From the NCBI RefSeq assembly GCF_024699945.1, contig NZ_JAJOMY010000001.1, positions 744,001-808,000 on the forward strand: 64,000 bases of DNA, in the 5' to 3' direction. Each line of letters begins with the position of its first letter. Positions within the stretch are counted from its first letter, which is position 1. This DNA is from Phenylobacterium sp. J426 (GTDB lineage: Bacteria > Pseudomonadota > Alphaproteobacteria > Caulobacterales > Caulobacteraceae). Below the pieces are notes generated by a model that saw nothing but the letters and a program-made list of their open reading frames with translations, was not told the origin of the DNA and did not search any database. This document shows, one piece after another, positions 58,005 to 64,000 of the stretch. The translations under genes were made by a program, and so were the position numbers.

Positions 58005-59147
58005 ATGCTCACCACCGACACCCGCACGATCTACGACGAGGACCTGAACGTCTTCCGCGACCAGGTCCGGAAGTTCTTCGAGCGCGAGCTCCACCCCCAC
58101 CTCGACCGCTGGGAAGCGGAGGGCATCGTCGACCGCCAGTTCTGGCGCGCCTGCGGCGAGGCCGGTCTGCTCTGCCCGACGGTGGATCCCGAGTACGGCG
58201 GCCTGGGCCTCGACTTCCGGTACAACGCCGTCATCGACGAGGAGCTGGCCTACGCCGGCTCATCGGCCGGCATCACCCTGCAGTCCGACATCGTCGCCGA
58301 CTACATCGAGAACTACGGCTCGGAAGAGCAGAAGCGCGAGTGGCTGCCCAAGATGGTCTCGGGCGAGGCGATCACCGCCATCGCCATGACCGAGCCCGGC
58401 ACCGGCTCCGACCTCCAGGCCGTTCGCACCTCGGCCAAGAAGGACGGCGACCACTACGTCATCAACGGCTCGAAGACCTACATCACCAACGGCCAGAACG
58501 CCGACCTGATCGTGGTGGTCTGCAAGACCGATCCGGACGCCGGCTCCAAGGGCGTGTCGCTGATCCTGGTCGAAGCCACCCGCGACGGCTTCAAGCGCGG
58601 CCGCAACCTCGACAAGATCGGCCAGCACTCGGCCGACACCTCCGAACTGTTCTTCGAGGACGTCCGCGTGCCCCTCGCCAACTGTCTCGGCGAGGAGGGC
58701 AAAGGCTTCGCCTATCTGATGACCCAGCTGCCGCAGGAGCGCCTGGGCATCGCCGTCTCGGCCATGGGCGGCGCCCAGCGCGCCTTCGACGAGGCGGTCA
58801 AGTTCACCAAGGAGCGCAAGGCCTTCAAGCAGACGGTGTTCGACTTCCAGAACACCCGCTTCACCATGGCCGGCCTCAAGGCCAAGATGCAGGCCGGCTG
58901 GGCTCACCTCGACTGGTGCATCGCACGCCACCTCGAGGGCAAGCTCACCGCCGCCGAGGCCTCGGCGGCCAAGCTCTTCCACACCGAACTGCAGTGGGAG
59001 GTCTGCGACGCCGCCCTCCAGCTGCACGGCGGCGCCGGCTACATGAACGAGTACCCGATCGCCCGCCTGTGGCGCGACGCTCGGGTGCAGCGCATCTACG
59101 GCGGCACCTCCGAAATCATGAAGGAAGTGGTCGCCCGGACGATCTGA
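58005..59147 (+). CDS. acyl-CoA dehydrogenase
   Basis: FAD enzyme of beta-oxidation or branched-chain acid degradation, 380 residues. Motifs: CPTVDPEYGGLGLDFRYNAVIDEELAYAG, AITAIAMTEPGTGSDLQAVRTSA, YVINGSKTYITNGQNADLIVVVC, LFFEDVRVPLANCLGEEGKGFAYLM and LQLHGGAGYMNEYPIARLWRDARVQRIYGGTSEIMKE. Chain-length class (short, long, isovaleryl) is not decidable by eye. Monocistronic by context; convergent with the DUF4170 genes. Confidence 0.93.
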   Translation: MLTTDTRTIYDEDLNVFRDQVRKFFERELHPHLDRWEAEGIVDRQFWRACGEAGLLCPTVDPEYGGLGLDFRYNAVIDEELAYAGSSAGITLQSDIVADYIENYGSEEQKREWLPKMVSGEAITAIAMTEPGTGSDLQAVRTSAKKDGDHYVINGSKTYITNGQNADLIVVVCKTDPDAGSKGVSLILVEATRDGFKRGRNLDKIGQHSADTSELFFEDVRVPLANCLGEEGKGFAYLMTQLPQERLGIAVSAMGGAQRAFDEAVKFTKERKAFKQTVFDFQNTRFTMAGLKAKMQAGWAHLDWCIARHLEGKLTAAEASAAKLFHTELQWEVCDAALQLHGGAGYMNEYPIARLWRDARVQRIYGGTSEIMKEVVARTI

Positions 59148-59163
59148 CCGCCGGGCGCCACGT

Positions 59164-59415
59164 TCACTCGGCCTCGGCGCACCGCACCACGCTGAAGTGG
59201 ACGTGGGCGTCGCCTGGCCAGATCGCCTCGAGCCGGCGGCGCATCGCCTCCGCCGGCTCGCGGTCGGCGAACGGCCCCACCACCTCCGACCATCGCCGCC
59301 ACGTCCGGGTCTCGTCACCCCAGCAGCCGCCGATCACCCAGTAGAGCGTGGAGATGTCCCGCCGGGCCGCCCGCTGCGGCCCGGCCGACACCGCATCAGG
59401 CCGCTCGAGCCGCAT
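59164..59415 (-). CDS. DUF4170 family small protein, copy B
   Basis: 83 residues; core YWVIGGCWGDETRTWRRWSEVVGPFADREPAEAMRRRLEAIWPGDAHVHFSVV matches DUF4170 (start YWVxGG, middle GPF, end VxF-V). It has a 26-residue extra N-terminus. Paralogue of the gene just upstream and overlapping it by 20 bases. Function of the family is unknown. Confidence 0.75.
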   Translation of the reverse strand: MRLERPDAVSAGPQRAARRDISTLYWVIGGCWGDETRTWRRWSEVVGPFADREPAEAMRRRLEAIWPGDAHVHFSVVRCAEAE

Positions 59416-59617
59416 GAGCCTCCTCCACGATGGTGAAGCGCACGCGCGCGTCGTGCGTGTGGGCGAAGCTCAGCCGCCGCCAGCACGCCTCGGCGTCGTA
59501 GCGCGTCGGGAATGGCCCCAGCGCCTCGCCCCAGACGCGGGCGGTGAAGCTGAGGTCGGTGTAGCCGCCGCCCACCACCCAGTAGCGGCCGTTCTCCGTC
59601 GGGTCCCAGGGGGTCAT
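59396..59617 (-). CDS. DUF4170 family small protein, copy A
   Basis: 73 residues with the canonical DUF4170 pattern: GRYWVVGGGYTDLSFTARVWGEALGPFPTRYDAEACWRRLSFAHTHDARVRFTIVEE. Closer to the family consensus than copy B. Start MTPWDPTENG with AGGAGGGG upstream on the minus strand. Lies 9 bases downstream of the icd stop on the same strand. Confidence 0.82.
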   Translation of the reverse strand: MTPWDPTENGRYWVVGGGYTDLSFTARVWGEALGPFPTRYDAEACWRRLSFAHTHDARVRFTIVEEAHAARAA

Positions 59618-59626
59618 CGTCCCCTC

Positions 59627-61072
59627 CTACTGCCCTTGACCGAGGCTGAAGCCCGGCTCGCCGTCGAAGGTGCAGAGGTGTTCGGTCTTGATGAACGCCA
59701 CGCCCGCCTCGGCCGCACGCGCGCTCAGCGCCGCGATCTCGGTCAGGGGCACCGGGCCGCCGCCGTTCATGAACCGGCAGCGCCAGTGGTCGGTGCAGAA
59801 GGTCTCCGGCAGGCCGTCCGGCCACACCTTCACCCCGCGATTGGTGATCATCTTCAGGCCCAGCGGCCCTTGTTCGATGGCCTTCAGGGTCTGGGCCAGA
59901 TCCTCCGGCGCGCCGCGCCACTCCACGAACAGGTCGACCCCCACCGTCTCCTTCCGCGCCGCGGGACGCGGCTTCGAGACGGGCGGCGCGAAGGGACGGT
60001 CGGCGCCGTACCGCACCGGCGCCAGCTGTTGCGGCTCTTGGCCGAGGCGCTCGATCACCGCCGCGGCGAAGGCTTGCGTGCCCACCCGTTCGCGCGAGGT
60101 CCCCTCGCGCCAGATGTCCTTGGTGTGGACGCCGTCCTCCAGCGTCGCCAGCCAGGCGTTGTGCACGCGCTCCGCCACCTCGGCCTGGCCGATGTGGTTC
60201 AGCATCATCACGCCGGCCAGCAGCAGCCCCGAGGGATTGGCCGCATCCTGCCCGGCCAGGCGGGGCGCCGAACCGTGGATAGCCTCGAACATCGAGACGT
60301 GCTCGCCGATGTTGGCCGAGCCTGCGAGACCGACCGAACCTGCGATCTGCGCCGCCACGTCCGAGAGGATGTCGCCGTAGAGGTTCGGCATCACGATCAC
60401 GTCGAACTGCTCGGGGCTGTCGGCCAGCTTGGCCGCGCCGATGTCCACGATCCAGTGCTCGTTCTCGATGTCCGGGTACTCGGCGGCCACCTCCTGGAAG
60501 ACTTTGTGGAACAGTCCGTCCGTCAGCTTCATGATGTTGTCCTTGGTGAAGCCGGTGACCTTCTTCCGCCCGTGCGCACGGGCGTATTCGAAGGCGTAGC
60601 GGACGATCCGTTCGCAGCCCGGCCGGCTCACCAGCTTCAGGCACTGATAGACCTCGTCGGTCTGCCGGTGCTCGATGCCGGCGTAGAGGTCCTCCTCGTT
60701 CTCCCGGACGATCACCACGTCCATCTTCGGATGGCGGGTGGCGACGAACGGCGCGTAGGCGGCGCAGGGGCGCACATTGGCGTAGAGGCCCAGAGCCTTC
60801 CGCACGGTCACGTTCAGCGACTTGAAACCGCCGCCTTGGGGCGTGGTGATCGGCGCCTTGTAGAACACCTTGGTCCGACGAAGGCTGTCCCAGGCCGCCG
60901 GCTCGATACCGGCCGTCAGGCCACGCCGATAGACCGCCTCCCCGATCTGGATCGTCTCGATGTCCAGCGCCGCGCCTGCGGCCTGAAGCACGTCGAGGCT
61001 GGCGTGCATGATGTCGGGGCCGATGCCGTCGCCGTAGGCCACGGTGATCGGGGTCTTGTTCACTTGGGTCAT
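59627..61072 (-). CDS. icd: isocitrate dehydrogenase, alphaproteobacterial C-extended type
   Basis: TCA-cycle enzyme, 481 residues, of the IMDH/Thermus-type branch with a C-terminal extension (TIGR02924-like). Motifs: TVAYGDGIGPDIMHASLDVL, KSLNVTVRKALGLYANVRPC, VVIVRENEEDLYAGIEH, FTKDNIMKLTDGLFHKVFQEV and VMPNLYGDILSDVAAQIAGSVGLAGSANIG, and the dinucleotide region EAIHGSAPRLAGQDAANPSGLLL. After about residue 345 an Ala/Pro/Arg linker leads to a 110-residue domain (VDLFVEWRGAPEDLAQTLK). Divergent from a LysR gene. Confidence 0.93.
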   Translation of the reverse strand: MTQVNKTPITVAYGDGIGPDIMHASLDVLQAAGAALDIETIQIGEAVYRRGLTAGIEPAAWDSLRRTKVFYKAPITTPQGGGFKSLNVTVRKALGLYANVRPCAAYAPFVATRHPKMDVVIVRENEEDLYAGIEHRQTDEVYQCLKLVSRPGCERIVRYAFEYARAHGRKKVTGFTKDNIMKLTDGLFHKVFQEVAAEYPDIENEHWIVDIGAAKLADSPEQFDVIVMPNLYGDILSDVAAQIAGSVGLAGSANIGEHVSMFEAIHGSAPRLAGQDAANPSGLLLAGVMMLNHIGQAEVAERVHNAWLATLEDGVHTKDIWREGTSRERVGTQAFAAAVIERLGQEPQQLAPVRYGADRPFAPPVSKPRPAARKETVGVDLFVEWRGAPEDLAQTLKAIEQGPLGLKMITNRGVKVWPDGLPETFCTDHWRCRFMNGGGPVPLTEIAALSARAAEAGVAFIKTEHLCTFDGEPGFSLGQGQ

Positions 61073-61154
61073 GATCGCTCCGCAGGGCTCCAGCGCCCTT
61101 CGGCGGCGTCGATAGCTCAGCTCCCAAGATGCAGATGGTTGATTTTATCCATGG

Positions 61155-61172
61155 TTATGATCAACATCATAA
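61155..61172. promoter_or_regulatory. perfect dyad between icd and lysR
   Basis: TTATGAT-CAAC-ATCATAA (61155-61172), 7-base arms, in the AT-rich 103-base icd/lysR gap, three bases before the LysR ATG. Outer half-sites GTTGAT (61139-61144) and ATCAAC (61160-61165) also form a dyad. Likely a regulator-binding site for the LysR protein itself. Confidence 0.5.
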
Positions 61173-61175
61173 ATC

Positions 61176-62064
61176 ATGCCCGCAGGGCCGAATCTCGAGA
61201 TCGACCTGCTGCGGACCTTCGTGACGATCGCGGAGGCCCGCAGCTTCACGCGCGCCGGCGAACGGCTGGGCCGTTCCCAGTCGGCCATCAGCCTGCAGAT
61301 GCGTCGGCTTGAAGATCGGCTGGGCCGGCAGCTCCTGTCGCGGGACCCGCGCCATGTCGTGCTCACCGCCGAGGGCGAGGCCATCCTGCCTCAGGTGCGC
61401 CGCATGCTGAGGCTGAACGACGAGATCGTCAGCCAGCTTCACGAGGAGGACGTCGCGGGCGAGGTGCGGCTGGGCGCGCCGGAAGACTTCGCCACCCTCC
61501 ACCTGCCCGAGATCCTGGGCGCGTTCGCCAGGGCCCATCCGAAGGTGAACCTCACGGTCACCTGCGATCTCACGCTGCACCTTCTGGATCGCCTGCGCGA
61601 CGGCGCCCTCGACCTGGCGCTCATCAAGCGTGAACCCATGGGGCCCGACGTTGGTGTGCGGGTCTGGCGCGAGCCCCTGGTCTGGGCCGCCGCCGACCGG
61701 GGCGTGCTCGAGCCGGGCGGCACGGCGCCCCTGGTCGTGGCCCCCAGCCCCTGCGTCTACCGGAAGCGGGCGATCACCGCGCTGGAGGGCGCGGGGCGGT
61801 CGTGGCGCGCGGCCTACACCAGCCCGTCGCTGGCGGGGCAGCACGCCGCCCTCCGCGCCGGCCTCAGGAATCACCGTCCTGCCGCGCGACATGATCCCGC
61901 CAGACCTCGTGACCCTGGACGCCCAGGACGGGCTGCCGGCGCTGGCGGACGCCGAAATCGCCCTGCTCCGGGCCCAGACGGCGGTGCCGCCTGCCGCCGA
62001 GCGGCTGGCCGACTTCGTGCTCTCCTCGCTCGACCGCCGCCACGCCATGGCGGCCAGCGGCTAG
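61176..62064 (+). CDS. LysR family regulator, one frameshift
   Basis: 295 residues after repair. N-terminal winged helix: LEIDLLRTFVTIAEARSFTRAGERLGRSQSAISLQMRRLEDRLGRQLLSRD. Effector domain: VAGEVRLGAPEDFATLHLPEILGAFARAHPKVNLTV, LDLALIKRE and VVAPSPCVYRKRAITALE. Near 61866 one extra base breaks ALRAGLGITVLPRDMIPPD; the end ALADAEIALLRAQ...HAMAASG is in the next frame. No ribosome site precedes the ATG, which abuts the dyad. Divergent from icd; target unknown. Convergent with the amidohydrolase by four bases. Confidence 0.88.
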
Positions 62065-63332
62065 TTCCGCTTCACGACCTCGCCGCCCTTCACCACCACC
62101 ACCGGCCGCTCCAGCACGGTGACGTCGGCGAGCGGGTCGCCGTTGACGCCGACGAGGTCGCCCCAGGCCCCCGGCGTGATGCGGCCCACCTGGCCGCTCT
62201 GGCCCAGCGCCTCGGCCGCCGTGGTCGTCGCCGCCTGGATCGCCTGCAGCGGAGTCGCGCCATAGCGCACCATCACCGCGAACTGCTTGGCGTTCTGGCC
62301 GTGCGGATAGATGCCGGCGTCGGTGGCGAACACATGCTTCACCCCGGCCTTCAGGCTCTTGCGGAAGCCCTCCCGCTGGACGTCGGCCACCTCGCGGTCC
62401 TTGGCCAGGTTCGCCTCGAGCACGCCGTTCTTCTTCCCCTCCGCCTGGGTGTAGTCGGTGTTGTAGATATCCATGGCGAAGTAGGTCCCGCGCGCCTTGG
62501 CCAGCTGGATGCCCTCGTCGTCCACCAGGCTGACGTGCTCGATGGTGTCGATCCCGGCCCGGATCGCGGCCTTGATGCCATCGGCGCCGTGGGCGTGGGC
62601 GGCGACCTTCAGGCCGGCCATGTGCGCCTCATCGGCGATGGCCTTCAGCTCCTCGACGCTTAGCTGCTGGGCGCCCACCGAGACGCCGCGCGAGAACACC
62701 CCGCCCGTGGCGCAGACCTTGATGACCTGGGCCCCGTACTTCTTGGCCAGCCGAACCTTGGCCCGCGCCTCGTCGGGGCTGTCGACGGTGAACGGGCTCT
62801 TCTCGGCCATCGACGGCGGGAAGAACGTCGAGTCGCAATGCCCGCCCGTCGCGCCAAGCGCATAGGTCGCCGTGACGATCCGCGGGCCCGGGATGTAGCC
62901 GCCGTCGATCGCCTCGCGCAGGCCGACGTCGGCGTAGTTCTCCGAGCCGACGTTTCGCACGGTGGTGAAGCCCGCCTCCAAGGTGGCCTTGGCGTGTTTC
63001 GTCGCGACCACCGGCCAGAAGGCGTCGGAGTATTCGAGGTAGTTGTAGCCGCCGATCTCGGCCACGCTCGTCAGGTGGACGTGCATGTCGATCAGGCCCG
63101 GCAGCAGGGTCACGCCCGGCAGGTCCAGGCGCTCGGCGCCGGCGGGGACGGCATCGCCCGCCTTGCCCACGGACTGCACCTTGCCGTCGACGATCAGCAC
63201 CAGCGGCTTTTCGACATAGCGCCCGTTCGCGGGGTCCAGCAGCCGCTCGGCGCTCACCGCCAGCGTCCTGGCATCGGCCGCACCGGCCAGCGCCGCCATC
63301 GCGGCCGCAGCCGCCACTCCGAACCCGCGCAT
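62061..63332 (-). CDS. exported metal-dependent amidohydrolase (prolidase-like)
   Basis: 423 residues with signal peptide (FGVAAAAAMAALAGAADA). Amidohydrolase-superfamily motifs: TLLPGLIDMHVHLTSVA (HxH), carboxylated-Lys candidate in GAQVIKVCATGGVFS, GLKVAAHAHGADGIKAAIRAGIDTIEHVSLVDDEG (two His) and KHVFATDAGIYPHG (Asp). This matches the Caulobacter Cc2672/Sgx9260 type that hydrolyses L-Xaa-Arg/Lys dipeptides; assignment to that activity is inference. No signs of frameshift. Confidence 0.9.
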   Translation of the reverse strand: MRGFGVAAAAAMAALAGAADARTLAVSAERLLDPANGRYVEKPLVLIVDGKVQSVGKAGDAVPAGAERLDLPGVTLLPGLIDMHVHLTSVAEIGGYNYLEYSDAFWPVVATKHAKATLEAGFTTVRNVGSENYADVGLREAIDGGYIPGPRIVTATYALGATGGHCDSTFFPPSMAEKSPFTVDSPDEARAKVRLAKKYGAQVIKVCATGGVFSRGVSVGAQQLSVEELKAIADEAHMAGLKVAAHAHGADGIKAAIRAGIDTIEHVSLVDDEGIQLAKARGTYFAMDIYNTDYTQAEGKKNGVLEANLAKDREVADVQREGFRKSLKAGVKHVFATDAGIYPHGQNAKQFAVMVRYGATPLQAIQAATTTAAEALGQSGQVGRITPGAWGDLVGVNGDPLADVTVLERPVVVVKGGEVVKRN

Positions 63333-63445
63333 CTCAGGAACTCCCCCGTAACCGGCGTAACGGTTAGCACGCCCTCAGCCTCGTGACAGGGGCGCCCCGT
63401 CCGCTATCGGGACCGCGCACGGTTTTGAGGCGGAGCGCGGCGCGG

Positions 63446-64000
63446 GTGAGCGAGAAGACGGACGGCCAGGCGAGGGAAGGCCAGGGCTGGGCCACGGCCA
63501 AGACGCTGGCCGAGGCGCTGCCCTATATCCAGATCTACGACCGCGAGACCGTGGTCATCAAATACGGCGGCCACGCCATGGGCGAGGAAGAGGTCGCCAA
63601 GCTGTTCGCCGCCGACGTGGTGCTGCTGAAGATGCTGGGCCTACATCCGGTGGTGGTGCACGGCGGGGGGCCGCAGATCTCCGCCATGCTGGAACGCGCG
63701 GGGGTGAAGTCCACCTTCGTCGACGGCCTGCGGGTGACCGACGCGGCCACCATGGAGGTCGCCGAGATGGTGCTCTCGGGCGCCATCAACAAGGAGATCG
63801 CCAACTGGATCACCCAGGCCGGCGCCGAGGCCGAGGTGCGCGGGGGTGGGGCTGTCGGGCAAGGACGCGCGCCTGATCACCGTCGAGAAGGTGACCCGCA
63901 CCAAGAAGGACCCGGGTTCGGAGCTCGAGAAGGTGGTCGACCTGGGCTACGTCGGCGAGCCGAAGGCGGTCGACACCACCCTGCTGAACGCCCTGATCAC
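63446..64000 (+). CDS. argB: acetylglutamate kinase, 5' part, one frameshift
   Basis: Phosphorylates N-acetylglutamate in arginine synthesis. Seen from [48 protein letters not shown] with the Lys and Gly-rich nucleotide site, [18 protein letters not shown] and the start of INKEIANWI. Near 63842 one extra G breaks [18 protein letters not shown]; the remainder ([22 protein letters not shown]) is in another frame. Gene runs off the window at 64000. Upstream is a weak site (gaggcggag). Confidence 0.93.
   Translation, partial: MSEKTDGQAREGQGWATAKTLAEALPYIQIYDRETVVIKYGGHAMGEEEVAKLFAADVVLLKMLGLHPVVVHGGGPQISAMLERAGVKSTFVDGLRVTDAATMEVAEMVLSGAINKEIANWITQAGAEAEVRGGGAVGQGRAPDHRREGDPHQEGPGFGAREGGRPGLRRRAEGGRHHPAERPDH

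Noticed and set aside
1..64000. tRNA, rRNA, CRISPR array, integrase or transposase genes
   Set aside because: Searched by eye in all gaps and frames; none with convincing structure or motifs.

Overview
The window is GC-rich (roughly 70 percent), almost wall-to-wall coding, with no tRNA, rRNA, CRISPR array, phage or insertion sequence that I can see. Gene content points to an alphaproteobacterium of the Caulobacterales, closest in style to Phenylobacterium or Caulobacter: a PhaR-type PHA regulator beside phaA/phaB, an RpoH of 295 residues with the RpoH box, the alphaproteobacterial isocitrate dehydrogenase with a C-terminal extension, a thrS-yidD-NifU-like-folE-hisI neighbourhood, and rpmH-rnpA-yidC-engB. 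This taxonomic reading is inference from gene content, not from a marker search.

Layout. 1-6751: a Met/Gly-rich exported protein (cut by the window edge), P1-family peptidase, gamma-glutamyltranspeptidase, a membrane histidine kinase, and a tight pyrD-DUF952-SixA operon. 6841-11507: metX-metW (methionine), a P-II protein, a methyltransferase divergent from gloB, and an exported protein. 11563-14963: the polyhydroxyalkanoate block phaB-phaA with divergent phaR, then two small proteins. 15096-19398: glycosyltransferases (DPM1-like GT2, ArnT-like GT39, rhamnosyltransferase-like GT2) and HMG-CoA lyase. 19395-29137: thrS, yidD, NifU-like scaffold, class A penicillin-binding protein, SRPBCC protein, cysS, folE, DUF817 protein, hisI, LysE-type exporter. 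29241-33953: PhoD phosphatase, an encapsulated-ferritin-like protein, RluD-type pseudouridine synthase, PhnB-like protein, rpoH. 33996-40822: a degenerate receiver protein, purA, VOC protein, a PLP dehydratase, a phosphatase-superfamily hydrolase, a six-helix membrane protein, a GST-like protein. 40850-47541: a complete tripartite RND efflux operon with a divergent TetR. 47613-54698: M28 peptidase, DUF72 protein, then a nearly gapless lipid/catabolic run (dienoyl-CoA reductase-like SDR, TetR, HSL-type esterase, quinone oxidoreductase) ending in map. 54773-64000: rpmH-rnpA-yidC-engB, an acyl-CoA dehydrogenase, two tandem DUF4170 proteins, icd with a divergent LysR gene, an amidohydrolase and the 5' part of argB.

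The most important practical caveat is that about 20 single-base indels interrupt genes across the window, including essential ones (purA, thrS, pyrD, argB). Most lie in or next to short C/G runs and each is repaired by one base, so I read them as sequence errors of a draft assembly, not as pseudogenes. Gene boundaries below are given for the repaired genes.

The items that deserve a second look are an EncFtn-type ferritin with all metal ligands but no encapsulin gene beside it and no cargo-loading tail, a receiver domain with both phospho-switch residues replaced, a 144-bp inverted-repeat element splitting rpmH from rnpA, tandem DUF4170 paralogues, and a perfect dyad directly in front of the LysR gene next to icd. 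I did not find a clearly new multi-gene defence or mobile system.
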